Assembly: GCF_030811595.1 (NCBI RefSeq)
Contig: NZ_JAUSRB010000002.1
Coordinates: 3,658,001 to 3,722,000 of the forward strand
DNA from: Streptosporangium brasiliense
GTDB taxonomy: Bacteria > Actinomycetota > Actinomycetes > Streptosporangiales > Streptosporangiaceae
Length of the DNA: 64,000 nucleotides
Reading direction: 5' to 3'
In this document: positions 33,482-41,991 of the stretch, one piece after another
How the letters are laid out: every line of letters begins with the position of its first letter
Numbering within the stretch: the stretch's first letter is position 1
Notes under the pieces: model-generated
The model's input: the letters and a program-made list of their open reading frames with translations, nothing else
The model's database searches: none
What the model was told of the DNA's origin: nothing
Program-made: the position numbers and the translations under genes

Positions 33482-33966
33482 ATGGAGCCGATCACGCGTG
33501 GGCGGGTCCGCATCGAGCGGGCCGCCAAGAGGGTACGGGTCGTCCTGCCTACTACTTCCCCCATGTGGACGTCGCCGTCGAGCTGGAGCCCAACGGCCGC
33601 GGCGCGCACTCGCCCAGCCGGGGCGAGGCGGTGCTCTACGACGTCGAGGGGGTGGCCGGCGCGGCGCCGGCCTATCCGGACTCGCTGATCGAGGAGCTGC
33701 GCGGGCACGTGCGGTTCGAATGGAAGGCGGCCGACGCCTGGTTCGAGGAGGACGAGGAGGTCTACGTCCATGCCCATGACCCCTACACCCGGGTGGACGT
33801 GCTGCCCTCCTCCCGCCACGTCCGTGTCGAGGTCGGCGGCGTGACCGTCGCCGACTCCCACAGCCCGCGAATCCTGTTCGAGACCGGCCTGCCGCCGCGC
33901 TACTACCTGCCCAAGACCGATATCCGTCTGGACCTGCTCACCTCCGCCGACACCCGCTGCCCGTAG
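33482..33966 (+). pseudogene. disrupted DUF427 gene
   Basis: The C-terminal frame encodes characteristic DUF427 sequence: AYYFPHVDVAVELEPNGRG, then YPDSLIEELRGHVRFEWKAA, then VDVLPSSRHVRVEVGGVTVA and TGLPPRYYLPKTDIRLDLLT. The family N-terminus (MEPITRGRVRIERAAKRVR) is found in a different frame starting at 33482. The strand that should join it to AYYFP is missing, so a deletion with frameshift is inferred near 33535-33550. The C-terminus also stops at DTRCP, before the usual YKG motif. The upstream stretch 33181-33481 has no other gene that I can support. Confidence 0.7.
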
Positions 33967-34414
33967 CAGGTGCGTTCAGGCACCCTTTCTTCGAAGATCT
34001 TCTTCTGACATTGTGATCGCTGGTTCCACTCGGCTGGATCGCTGTTCCTGTCCTGACATGGACGGATGTCGTTCCCTGTCCTCGGTCAACCCGTGTCCCG
34101 AGTGCTCGTCTCAGATAACTTGATCTCGAACCGCGACAATCTTCTCTACATGGTCAAGGCAGCCCGCCTGCGGCGGCCTGCGCGCGTCGGGCATCGCTGG
34201 CCGCGCTGCGGCTCTTCGGCCGGTCACGGCCAGCACAGCCCACGCGCCTACCTAATCTTGGCGAGGCAGTCGGACTGGCAATTGGCCGGATCAGCACTGC
34301 TGTCCCACTACGCCATGCCGTGAGTCGACAGATACGAGGCAATCATATAGCGAGTGTTTTTCGTGAGAGGCCGTCGATTTTTCTCTTCAGTTGATTGCTG
34401 TGGTGGGCGGAGGT
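33967..34414. other. gene-free stretch at the island edge
   Basis: No gene is supported. Base composition falls from GC-rich to nearly balanced toward 34300. A short plus-strand frame (34066-34323) has no family resemblance and no ribosome site. This marks the left boundary of the foreign region. Confidence 0.45.
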
Positions 34415-34891
34415 TTAATTCAGGGGGGCGAGAATAACAAGCATAAGCGCAGTAGGTTTTGCCGGGTCCGCCCGAACCGCGCTCCGTATAGGATGCGCCA
34501 GGGAGCCGTACGCGTCTAAGCTATTTAGCGAATCAAACGAAACGGCTACGTGGCCCCACTTGTGCGATTCTAGGCTGTAATTTCCACGTTCAGACCATCC
34601 GAGATGGCGCAATCGCTCGTATGCTACATCCTGCGATGCTTCAAAAGTCGAAGCTCCTACGTCCATCAGTAGGATTTCGTCAATTTGCGTAGTGCTCTTC
34701 CATGTCCAATTTGATTGGGCCTGTAATATCACTCTGCCCAAATTGCGAACTTCTTTGACGGCGGCCCGGTCAACCTTGAACGTCTCATGGAACCATAGGT
34801 CGCCACAGCCGGAGAGCATGATTAATGCGAACAGGGCGGCGAGCGTGGATCTGGCTATTGCGGCCGAGCGCTTATTGTCGAAATCTCTCAC
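34415..34891 (-). CDS. low-GC putative lipoprotein
   Basis: A 158-aa protein with signal peptide STLAALFALIMLSGCG, in which Cys29 would be lipidated. The start is GTG at 34891, with GGAGGG only 3 bases upstream. The mature part has a pattern of helices and strands (VKEVRNLGRVILQAQSNWTW, YERLRHLGWSERGNYSLE) without a recognised family. Codon use is far less GC-rich than in neighbouring genes, which indicates recent transfer. It lies upstream of the IS110 element. The intervening 34892-35084 contains no gene. Confidence 0.65.
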   Translation of the reverse strand: MRDFDNKRSAAIARSTLAALFALIMLSGCGDLWFHETFKVDRAAVKEVRNLGRVILQAQSNWTWKSTTQIDEILLMDVGASTFEASQDVAYERLRHLGWSERGNYSLESHKWGHVAVSFDSLNSLDAYGSLAHPIRSAVRADPAKPTALMLVILAPLN

Positions 34892-35084
34892 AGGCCCTCC
34901 GTCATCTGGATGCCCATTTTGTGGTCGTGAGGCATGCCAGATTATCGAGGGTCTCCGCTGTCAATCTAGATGCAGATTTCTGTGACGTTGATGAGCGACG
35001 ACCTTGAAGACTGCCCGGAGCCCTTGTTCGCATCGAAGTGATCAGGACCGTGACGATTCTCAATGAAGTTGTCAAGGTGGTCGG

Positions 35085-36278
35085 CTATGCCGCTTGAGGA
35101 AGCGGCGGGGTTGCCTCGTAGCATCGTCGGTCACGGATGAGCGCCCACACCACGTTGACCCGTCGCCGGGCCAAAGCCAGCACGGCTTGGGTGTGAAGCT
35201 TGCCCTCGGCGCGTTTGCGCTCATAGAAGGCCTGCGAGTCGGAGTGCCATCGGACGCTGATCAGGGCCGAGGTGTAGAAGACCCGGTTCAGGGCGCGGTT
35301 GTAGCGCCGTGGCCGGTGCAGGTTGCCACTGATGCGTCCGGAGTCGCGGGGAACGGGGGCGAGCCCGGCATAGCCGGCCAGGCGGTCCGGTGAGGCGAAG
35401 GCGGTCATGTCGCCGCCGGTGGCAGCCAGGAACTCGGCGCCGAGCAGGACACCGATGCCGGGCATGCTGACGATGATCTCGGCCAGTTCGTGGCGGCCGA
35501 ACCGGTCGGCGATGAGGGCATCGACGTCGTCGATCAGCGCATTGAGCCTGATCAGCTCCGTAGCGAGCTGGGCCACCAGCAGGGCGGCCATCTGCTCGCC
35601 CGGCACGGTGACGGTCTGGGAAGATGCCGCCTGGAATACTCGCGCGGCCAACTCGCTCGCGCCGCGGCGCACGCCGGCTGCGCGCAGCCACTCCTCCAGA
35701 CGGTCCTGGCCCACCGCGCAGATGGCCGCAGGGGTCTGATAGCCGGTAAGCAGGATCAACGGTCCCTTGTTGGTCACCTCCAGCGCGCGTTCCAGGGCCG
35801 GGCAGATGGCCAAGAGCTGATCGCGCAGCCGGTTGACTGCGCGCGTGCGGTCGGCCACCAGGTCCTGGCGGCGGGCCACCAGCATCCGCAGCTCGGCGAT
35901 CAGTTCGGGTCCGGGGCGCAGCACGGTCAGGTCCTGCCGCATCCGGGCCTGGTCGGCGATGATCGCGGCGTCCTTGGCGTCTGTCTTGCCCGCTCCTCGG
36001 TAGCCATCGGCAGCCCGGTTGACCATGGTGCTGGAGATGTAGCGCACCTGCTGACCGTGATCGAGAAGCACCGCCAGCAGCAGCGCCGCCCCGCCGGTCA
36101 TGATGTCAACAGCCCACACCGCCTCCTCGGCCAGCGCAGTGACCTCGGCGAACAGCGCAGTCAGGGCGCCTTCATCGTTGGCCACCCGCCGCGACAATAG
36201 CCGCTTGCCCTCCGAGTCGATCACCACCGCGTGGTGATGAGTCTTGCCGATGTCCACCCCGGCCCACACCCGCTGCAC
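35085..36278 (-). mobile_element. IS110-family transposase gene, complete
   Basis: A 397-aa DEDD transposase/recombinase. GTG at 36278 has AAGGAGGG 6 bases upstream. The N-terminal RuvC-like domain starts VWAGVDIGKTHHHAVVIDSE and includes GGAALLLAVLLDHGQQVRYI and GAGKTDAKDAAIIADQAR. The C-terminal Tnp_20/transposase_20 domain contains IIVSMPGIGVLLGAEFLAAT, ASPDRLAGYAGLAPVPRDSG and RYNRALNRVFYTSALISVRW, with the catalytic Ser expected in the DSGR region. The reading frame is uninterrupted, so the element may be active. IS110 elements lack terminal inverted repeats, so the exact ends cannot be set here. It interrupts the low-GC island. Confidence 0.93.
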
Positions 36279-36540
36279 CGTCGTCCCTCCTTCGATCGTT
36301 CTTGCGGTCCCGCGGACGACCTCGCCGGCGCATCCCTACACAGCGATGAACTCGCAATTCTCAATCAGCGGCCGAGTCGTCCCGGGTGCCGGGCGGCCAA
36401 TCGTCACAAGCCACGGACGGCAGATCGCTCAAAGCCACACCCGGCACCCCTGGGTGTCAGAACCCTACGACCGGTTCGGACGGCCCAAGAAGAAGGTAGG
36501 GATCGCTCAGTTCGCCACTCGCCAACCGTAGCTGGGGTGA
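36279..36540 (-). ncRNA. candidate IS110 leader / bridge RNA region
   Basis: The 262 bases upstream of the transposase contain no gene but strong structure. GGGTGCCGGG (36384-36393) and CCCGGCACCC (36440-36449) form a perfect 10-bp stem enclosing 46 bases. In IS110-group elements this non-coding left end encodes the bridge RNA that pairs with donor and target DNA. Assignment is by position and structure; the limits are approximate. Confidence 0.5.
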
Positions 36541-36981
36541 TCGACGCCGAGAGGCCCTCCTTCGTCGGGCCCCGGCACCGGGTGACCATGGCTGAGGTGG
36601 CAGCGACCCTGACAGCAACGTCCCCACACACCGACGCGTCCGCGCTACCGCCCATACGCGCCTCAGCACGGTCTCCGTCAGCTCAGCAGGGCGACTGGTC
36701 CGTCTGGAGGGCGGACGGTCGGTCTGTTGCGCTCCTAGACAGTTACCGAATTAATCTCATAGGTATCAAGCGGCGGCGCGGCGCGCCGCCGTACCCGGCC
36801 CTCTGCCGCACGCCGTCCGGGCGTGCGGCGTGGACGCCGGTCCCGGCCGGCGGCGCCGCGGACCGTAGCCGCACCGGGCGATCGCCGTAACCAACGAACT
36901 CGCCGACCCTTGCGACACGCCGCCACACGGGATCACCCGCATCGCTATCAACCGATCGCCAGACGGAACGCAGATGCAATG
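36541..36981. other. spacer with terminator-like hairpin
   Basis: No gene is supported in this 441-bp stretch. GCCGCACGCC (36805-36814) and GGCGTGCGGC (36820-36829) form a perfect 10-bp stem with a 5-base loop, a probable terminator or an old element end. The sequence mixes a low-GC patch near 36740 with very GC-rich DNA after it. Confidence 0.5.
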
Positions 36982-37566
36982 TCAGGTGCTGGCGGAAGCA
37001 TGGTCCTGGCTGTCAGGACTGCGAGGTGCATCGGCAAGCGCACGACCGCGAAGAGTGATCAGAATGTAGGCGGCGAAGGCATACGCGAGGCCGTAGAGGA
37101 GGGGCGGGACCCAAACGCCTCTGTTGTTTATGTAGCAGGAGTAGTCCTCAGGTATATCCGTGAGCTCGGTCGGCGGGCACTGGGTCAGGTCCGACCAGGG
37201 GCCGACAATGTTGGCGGCGATGTTGACCGCTGCGAGGATGCCCAGCACAACGGCCACAACCAGGGTGGTGCGGTATCGCCACCGTCGCCGGAGTAGAGCG
37301 GCCACTCCCACCATGGGTACGGGCAGGGCGAGGGCCAGCATGATCACTTCGATGTCCGCCAGCACCTGTACGACGTCAATGCCCGTGGAACCGAGGTATC
37401 CGACGCCGAGTCCCTGCGCCAAGGGGTGGATTCCGATTCCATGCCAGACGCGGATGTCGTAGTAGAAGAGCCCGGTGCTTGCGATGAGGTCGCTGCCGAC
37501 CCAGGCCATGACGGAGGGGAAGGTTGCGAGCAGCGCAGCCGCCGACCACCGATGCCATACCCGCAT
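36982..37566 (-). CDS. integral membrane protein of unknown function
   Basis: A 194-aa membrane protein. GGAGAG lies 8 bases upstream of the ATG at 37566. Hydrophobic segments include the N-terminal SAAALLATFPSVMAWVGSDL, the middle VIMLALALPVPMVGVAALL, TTLVVAVVLGILAAVNIAA, and a final LLYGLAYAFAAYILIT. An extracellular loop with two Cys (LTQCPPTELTDIPEDYSCYI) may hold a disulfide. No family is recognised. Composition is intermediate between island and backbone. Confidence 0.7.
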   Translation of the reverse strand: MRVWHRWSAAALLATFPSVMAWVGSDLIASTGLFYYDIRVWHGIGIHPLAQGLGVGYLGSTGIDVVQVLADIEVIMLALALPVPMVGVAALLRRRWRYRTTLVVAVVLGILAAVNIAANIVGPWSDLTQCPPTELTDIPEDYSCYINNRGVWVPPLLYGLAYAFAAYILITLRGRALADAPRSPDSQDHASAST

Positions 37567-37802
37567 CTGCCCTGCTCTCCATCAACGGTTTCGAAGCGGG
37601 CAGAAAGCCCATCACAAGATCACCCATCTGAATCTTTTCACACGGGTAGTGCGGGTCAAAGCCGGTACTACCCTCACGATCGCCTGATGACGGCTGATCT
37701 CCGCTCAGGGCAGGGGGCGATCGAAGGACCAGGGCTTCGTGCCTCAGCCCCGGTCCACCGAGCACCAAGGCGACGAGAGTAGACGTTCCCCGTGCCCGTT
37801 GC

Positions 37803-37865
37803 GTGCCCGTCAGGAGGGGGATCAAGGGGGACTTACGGAGAAGCACGGGTAGCCGAAGCGCTCCC
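37803..37865. repeat. imperfect direct repeat, copy 1
   Basis: GTGCCCGTCAGGAGGG followed by 5 variable bases and AAGGGGGA, then a less conserved stretch ending GCGCTCC, is shared with 40058-40121 in the same orientation. The two copies bracket 2.2 kb of the island and may be remnants of one kind of element end. The remainder of 37567-37956 has no gene. Confidence 0.55.
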
Positions 37866-37910
37866 CCGCAGGTCAGCACTTCGCCAGCTCAGCGGCCAGG
37901 CGCGTTAGAG

Positions 37911-37945
37911 ACTTCCCAAGCTGACACGGCGGGTTCGATTCCCGG
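37911..37945 (+). other. tRNA-Gly(CCC)-like 3' fragment (attachment-site scar)
   Basis: ACTTCCCAAGCTGA followed by GCGGGTTCGATTCCCG reproduces the anticodon loop (CTTCCCAAG, anticodon CCC) and T-arm of actinobacterial tRNA-Gly. The anticodon stem is mispaired and no matching acceptor stem exists, so this is not a functional tRNA. Integrases often leave such tRNA 3' fragments at element ends. Confidence 0.5.
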
Positions 37946-37956
37946 AGAATGGGCGA

Positions 37957-38358
37957 ATGACCCATGATCCAGTCGAACCTATCCTTGTTGTCGGCTCAGA
38001 CGAGCCCATCGAACTCGTCGGAAGGGAGCTGTACACGGTCGCGTTCGTGATGGACTACGTCGAGTTCCACTTCAACGAGGCGAAGCTTACGGCATTGACT
38101 GAACCCCGTATACAGAAAGACTCCCAGGCTTGGGTCTTCCCTCAGCCAGGATCACGAGACGCCCTGTGCGCTCTCATCGAAAGGAAAGTTCAATCCGTCA
38201 ACTTCAGGGCCGACGAGCACATCTCGCTCGACTTCGGAGATGCCATCCTCACCATCCCACTGGACGAAGACAGCCGCTTTCCTGGCCCAGAGGCTGCACA
38301 CTTCTTCCTTCTCAGCGAAGATGGGGCTGCTCGAATTAAAGAGATGAGGGTCTGGTAG
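37957..38358 (+). CDS. small soluble protein of unknown function (immunity-like)
   Basis: A 133-aa acidic protein starting with ATG at 37957, just after the tRNA-like scar. The visible pattern is beta-rich, with LYTVAFVMDYVEFHFNEAK, WVFPQPGSRDALCALIERK, VNFRADEHISLDFGDAILTI and a final FFLLSEDGAARIKEMRVW. This layout, with a Trp-containing middle and an 'FGD' strand, is like several small actinomycete proteins near toxin loci (DUF6188-like), but the match is weak. No toxin gene is adjacent. The function is unknown. Confidence 0.6.
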   Translation: MTHDPVEPILVVGSDEPIELVGRELYTVAFVMDYVEFHFNEAKLTALTEPRIQKDSQAWVFPQPGSRDALCALIERKVQSVNFRADEHISLDFGDAILTIPLDEDSRFPGPEAAHFFLLSEDGAARIKEMRVW

Positions 38359-38496
38359 CGTCGGCGGTCATCTCAGCCCGGCTCATTGGGCCCAGGGTTG
38401 CACTTCGGGTTGCAATACAGGGGCGTTCAGCGCCGTTCAGGATGGACCGCGCAGGCCCGCTGACCTGCATTGAACCGTCCGGAACAGCTCAAGGCC

Positions 38497-38535
38497 GATC
38501 TTCTAATCCGCAGATTTTGAGTTCGAGCCGTGCTG
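38497..38535 (+). other. tRNA-Arg(UCU)-like fragment (possible attachment-site scar)
   Basis: ATCTTCTAATCCGCAG followed by GAGTTCGAGCC resembles the anticodon loop (CTTCTAA, anticodon TCT) and T-loop of tRNA-Arg, but the stems do not pair. It lies in the gene-free stretch 38359-38612. This is a weaker case than 37911-37945. Confidence 0.35.
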
Positions 38536-38612
38536 CAGCGCGGGCAGATTCCGGGCAGCGGAATGTGGTGCCGGCCTCCAGGCTGGCCGTCGGACGTGGC
38601 ATCGTGGACGGA

Positions 38613-39194
38613 TCAGCCAACGACGCCACTCATGAGCGGCCCTTTGACGACCTCCGGAGTCAGCACCACGCCGGTCAACCCGGCTGCGAGGAGAAGTGCT
38701 CCGGACGCGGACGACGGTGCCTCAGCACCGGTTGCGGGTACGTCGTCGGGATCAAGGCCCGCCTGCCTCATCAGGTCGTTGAGCCGATCGGGATCACTCC
38801 CGTGCCGCCATTCGGGAATCTTGGGATTGAAGCACGTGACCAACTCCCCGTCCACCGCGTAGACGAAGTCGTCGGATGCGTAGTCGTGCCGCAGCACCGC
38901 CACGGCCACGGTCCCGGCCGAGAGGGCCTGTGCCTTGTCGGCTTCCGTGCACGTCCACCCGCTCTCCTCAATGAGCACCGTCCAGTCGCCCACCCTCCCC
39001 GCAAGCACCGTCTCAGGAAAGAGGCCATCGTCTATCAACTCGTCATAGGTGAGTGGCCGGATGCTCTCCTGGTCGGCACCCAGTCGGCGAAGCGCCTGCA
39101 CCTCGCTGACTCCACGCACGAAGGTCAGGCACCACAGATCGCCCAGCTCGTCGTCTTCGGCCAGCCAGGCAACATCGGCGAAGGTAAACGCCAT
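38613..39194 (-). CDS. DUF6461 family protein
   Basis: A 193-aa soluble protein. The ATG at 39194 is preferred because GAGG lies 8 bases upstream; an in-frame ATG at 39227 has no site. The family pattern is clear: DLWCLTFVRGVSEVQALRRL, VGDWTVLIEESGWTCTEAD, LSAGTVAVAVLRHDYASDDF and WRHGSDPDRLNDLMRQAGLD. DUF6461 proteins are widespread in Streptosporangiaceae and Streptomyces, usually as multi-copy accessory genes; an immunity role has been suspected but not shown. Here it sits alone in the island beside IS debris. Confidence 0.8.
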   Translation of the reverse strand: MAFTFADVAWLAEDDELGDLWCLTFVRGVSEVQALRRLGADQESIRPLTYDELIDDGLFPETVLAGRVGDWTVLIEESGWTCTEADKAQALSAGTVAVAVLRHDYASDDFVYAVDGELVTCFNPKIPEWRHGSDPDRLNDLMRQAGLDPDDVPATGAEAPSSASGALLLAAGLTGVVLTPEVVKGPLMSGVVG

Positions 39195-39291
39195 CCGCAA
39201 CACCTCATCTGTTGATCGTCGTGCCATTAAGAGGGTACCGAGGGGTCAACCGCGGCCACTCATGGCAATCCCCTGAAACCGTGGAGACTTT

Positions 39292-39972
39292 CTATGCAGC
39301 GATGAGCTGCTGATATCTCATCGTGGTGGCCGCTCGGGCGGCCGTGATCTGCTGTTCATGGACGATCGGCGATAGCCCGCGGAGGGCGCCGTGCCGACGG
39401 CGGGTGTTGTAGAAACCGGCGATCCAGGTTGCGATCTTCAGCCGTGCCTCGGCCCGGGTGGCGAACCGGTGCCGGTAGGCGAACTCGACCTTGAGGGTGG
39501 AGTTGAACGACTCGGCCGGGGCGTTGTCCAGCGCACAGCCGGCCCGGCCCATCGACTGCACCACACCCCAGTGGCGGCAGGCAGCCTGGAACCGGGCGGC
39601 GGTGTACTCACCGCCGCGATCGGAGTGGAAGATCACCCCATCGATGTTTCCGCCCCGCATGACCGCGGCCATCTGCAACGAGGCGACCGTCAGGGCGGCA
39701 TCGTGATGGGCGGACATGGCATAACCGAGCAGACGCCGCGAGAACAGATCCTCCACCGTCGCCAGGTACAGCTTGCCCTCACCGGTGACGATCTCGGTGA
39801 CGTCGCCGCACCACAGCACATCCGCGGCGACCGCATCGAACTGGCGGCGCACCAGATCCGGCGCCGCCGGCCGTTTGCCCTGCCGGGTCAGCGACCGGGG
39901 CAGGCGCCGCACGCGGGCCGCCATGCCGAGTGCGGCCATCCGGGCCGCGACCGTGTTCACCGACACCCGCCA
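39292..39972 (-). pseudogene. truncated IS3-family transposase (OrfB 3' part)
   Basis: The frame encodes most of an IS3-type rve integrase: WRVSVNTVAARMAALGMAAR, then DVLWCGDVTEIVTGEGKLYL (first Asp), FHSDRGGEY (second Asp) and ALDNAPAESFNSTLKVEFAY (Glu), ending RRRHGALRGLSPIVHEQQ. All three catalytic residues remain. The N-terminal HTH_21 part and OrfA are missing: sequence homology ends near Trp at 39972 and unrelated sequence continues in frame to 40107. The element is therefore inactive in cis. Confidence 0.85.
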
Positions 39973-40021
39973 GGTCGAGCCCTGTTGGCCCAGGTTGAAC
40001 CGATCGGGACCGGCAGGATCA

Positions 40022-40043
40022 GAGCTGCTAATGCGGTTTGGGT
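40022..40043 (+). other. tRNA-Ser(GCU)-like fragment
   Basis: GAGCTGCTAATGCGGTTTGG resembles the anticodon loop and start of the variable arm of tRNA-Ser(GCU) (CTGCTAA followed by a GGTTTGG-like arm). Only about 22 bases match and no T-arm follows, so the case is tentative. It lies at the break point of the truncated IS3 element, next to the second direct-repeat copy. Confidence 0.3.
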
Positions 40044-40057
40044 GAGATGTCGGCGCC

Positions 40058-40121
40058 GTGCCCGTCAGGAGGGTTACCAAGGGGGAGTCGCGGGGGCTCA
40101 TGGGCAAGGCGAGAGCGCTCC
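40058..40121. repeat. imperfect direct repeat, copy 2
   Basis: This is the partner of 37803-37865: GTGCCCGTCAGGAGGG, 5 variable bases, AAGGGGGA, then scattered matches to GCGCTCC. It lies immediately beyond the truncated transposase. Confidence 0.55.
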
Positions 40122-40177
40122 TGGCCTGGAACGCAGCAGGTAGCGGTGTCGCGCGCCGCGATCTTCCAAACTGGTCG

Positions 40178-40669
40178 TCACGGACAGCCTTGGCTGTTCT
40201 CTGTTCGGAGAAGGTTGGCTAGCCAATTCGACAGCGGTCGGCTTCCTTGCTGTTGAGCGACATCTTCGCCCTCGATGTAGACGAGAAGCGGAGGGTCGTC
40301 ACCTTCGTCGATCACGACGAACTCGAACATGTAGCCCTGCCATGTCGACACCACCAGGGCGTTAGGCGGCAGTCCGTACGAGGTGGGCATGCCGGCCACG
40401 ATGGCTCTTGCTTCAGCGGAATTTTCGAGGACCTCGGGCATGTAAGCGATGCCGCCTTGCTTATGAAAGATCGGGTTGCGTCCCGGGCCGCGGCCGTACT
40501 GCCGAAGCCAGCCCTCATAGACTTGAGGCATATGGCTGAGGCCGTGAGCCTGGAGGATGGCACTGATATCCGCGTCGGTGCATCCTTCCCAGGCCGGCAT
40601 GCCCACGATGGTATGCAGAGAGCGCGACGGTTTACCGCGGGATATACGCGGGATGATCTTCTCTGGCAA
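40178..40669 (-). CDS. SMI1/KNR4-like (SUKH) protein
   Basis: A 163-aa soluble protein with SUKH-superfamily features: an N-terminal helix with acidic residues (CTDADISAILQAHGLSHMPQ), YEGWLRQYGRGPGRNPIFHK, LPPNALVVSTWQGYMFEFVV and DDPPLLVYIEGEDVAQQQGS, ending in a helix SNWLANLL. SUKH proteins are common immunity proteins of polymorphic toxin systems and general interaction modules. The start is uncertain: TTG at 40669, or an internal start near IVGMPAWEG. No toxin is adjacent, so it may be an orphan immunity gene. Confidence 0.65.
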   Translation of the reverse strand: MPEKIIPRISRGKPSRSLHTIVGMPAWEGCTDADISAILQAHGLSHMPQVYEGWLRQYGRGPGRNPIFHKQGGIAYMPEVLENSAEARAIVAGMPTSYGLPPNALVVSTWQGYMFEFVVIDEGDDPPLLVYIEGEDVAQQQGSRPLSNWLANLLRTENSQGCP

Positions 40670-41016
40670 CGTTGAGACAAGGACCGTGTGACGAGGTCAG
40701 AGGCGCAGTGCAGTGAGGAACTGCGGCTCACTGTAAAACCGTCGGTGCTCCGGCTCTGGGAGCCAACCTGGGACCCAACGGGCCGTACGACCTTGGACTG
40801 AGCTGGCCTGATTTGAACAGCCGGATCGTCGACGACCTGCACGGTGAACTGATCTGAACGACTCTGGACAGCGTTTGGGGACCTACGGAACAGATGGTCA
40901 AGAGCTTATGGGCCAAAACTGCAGCCGGTACGTCCACGTGGACGGCGTCCTGCGGGAGCACCCGGTGTCGAAGTTCGTGTGATCAGCTCAGCGCGTCGAT
41001 CGGGTGGCCGGCGCCG
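40670..41016. other. gene-free stretch at the right edge of the island
   Basis: I see no gene, strong repeat or hairpin in these 347 bases. Composition returns to backbone GC toward 40980. Confidence 0.45.
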
Positions 41017-41991
41017 TCAGCGGGCGCCGGAGGCGGCGGCGTGGGCGTCGATCAGTCCGGCCAGGGTCTGGGGGGACATCGAGCCCGGGAGGAGCCGCTC
41101 GCGGGCTGAGCGGTTGGCCTCGCGGCGGAGCACCTCGTTGGCCGGTGTGGGGATGCCCAGCTCCCTGCCGAGCAGAACGATCTCGCCGTTGAGGTAGTCG
41201 GCCTCGATCGTGCCGCTGCCCCTGGCCAGGCTCTGCCAGGACGAGCCGCCGCCTCGCGGGTCCCCTCCGACCGGCTCGGTCCGCACCTGGTCGCCGCGCC
41301 TGGCGGCCTCCTCGTCGGGGGAGGCGTAGGCGATGCCGGCCGCGTTGAGGACCGCCCTGCCCTCGGCCGTCACCCGTTCCAGGATCGGCTCGTGGCCGGG
41401 TGCGTGGCCGCAGAGCGCCTCGTAGGCGTTGCCCAGGTTGCCCAGCAGCTTGGCGTACTTCCACCGCATCACATCGGGTACGGCGGATCCGGCGAAGAAG
41501 CTCTTGCGGAGGTCGGCGGCGAGCTGCTCGGACAGCTCGTCGGTGCCCCCGGGGTAGAGCCCGAGCTGCAGCATGCCGGACATGGGAGCGCCGTAGGCGG
41601 TCACGGCGCCGGGTTCGAGATGGGAGGAGGGCAGCCAGACGCACATGCCGTACACGTGGTCGAACCGCCGCAGGGCCATCCGCTCGTTGGCCACCCCGTT
41701 CTGCGCGCACACCACGGGCAGGTGCCGCGGCCAGGGGTCCAGCGCGGCGACCGTGTCCTGTGACTTGACCGCGAGGATCAGCACGTCGTCGTCGCGGAGC
41801 CGGACCGGTCCGGAGGCGGCCGGGATGTCGAGCGTCTCGGTGGAAGCGGGGGTGGCCAGGCGCAGGCCGTCGCGCCTGAGCGCGTCATAGTGCGCGCCGC
41901 GGGCGACGAGCACCACGTCATGCCCGCTCTGGAACAGCCTTCCTCCGATGGTCCCGCCGACGGCCCCGGCCCCCACCACTATGTAGCGCAT
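41017..41991 (-). CDS. ketopantoate reductase family protein (ApbA/PanE)
   Basis: A 324-aa NADPH-dependent 2-oxoacid reductase. The ATG at 41991 starts the Rossmann motif MRYIVVGAGAVGGTIGGRLF (GxGxxG), followed by the NADP-binding Arg in VVLVARGAHYDAL. The catalytic Lys is in DVMRWKYAKLLGNLGNAYEA, and AVKSQDTVAAL and VCAQNGVANE are family marks. It would reduce ketopantoate or a related 2-oxoacid. Its first 74 bases overlap the 3' end of the GT2 gene, so the two are co-transcribed. A second panE elsewhere cannot be excluded, so no gene symbol is given. Confidence 0.88.
   Translation of the reverse strand: MRYIVVGAGAVGGTIGGRLFQSGHDVVLVARGAHYDALRRDGLRLATPASTETLDIPAASGPVRLRDDDVLILAVKSQDTVAALDPWPRHLPVVCAQNGVANERMALRRFDHVYGMCVWLPSSHLEPGAVTAYGAPMSGMLQLGLYPGGTDELSEQLAADLRKSFFAGSAVPDVMRWKYAKLLGNLGNAYEALCGHAPGHEPILERVTAEGRAVLNAAGIAYASPDEEAARRGDQVRTEPVGGDPRGGGSSWQSLARGSGTIEADYLNGEIVLLGRELGIPTPANEVLRREANRSARERLLPGSMSPQTLAGLIDAHAAASGAR

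Noticed and set aside
34066..34323. 85-aa plus-strand frame in the low-GC spacer
   Set aside because: No ribosome site and no family; composition changes along it, so it is probably chance.
37911..37945. Functional tRNA-Gly gene
   Set aside because: Only the anticodon loop and T-arm match. The anticodon stem is mispaired and the acceptor arm is absent.
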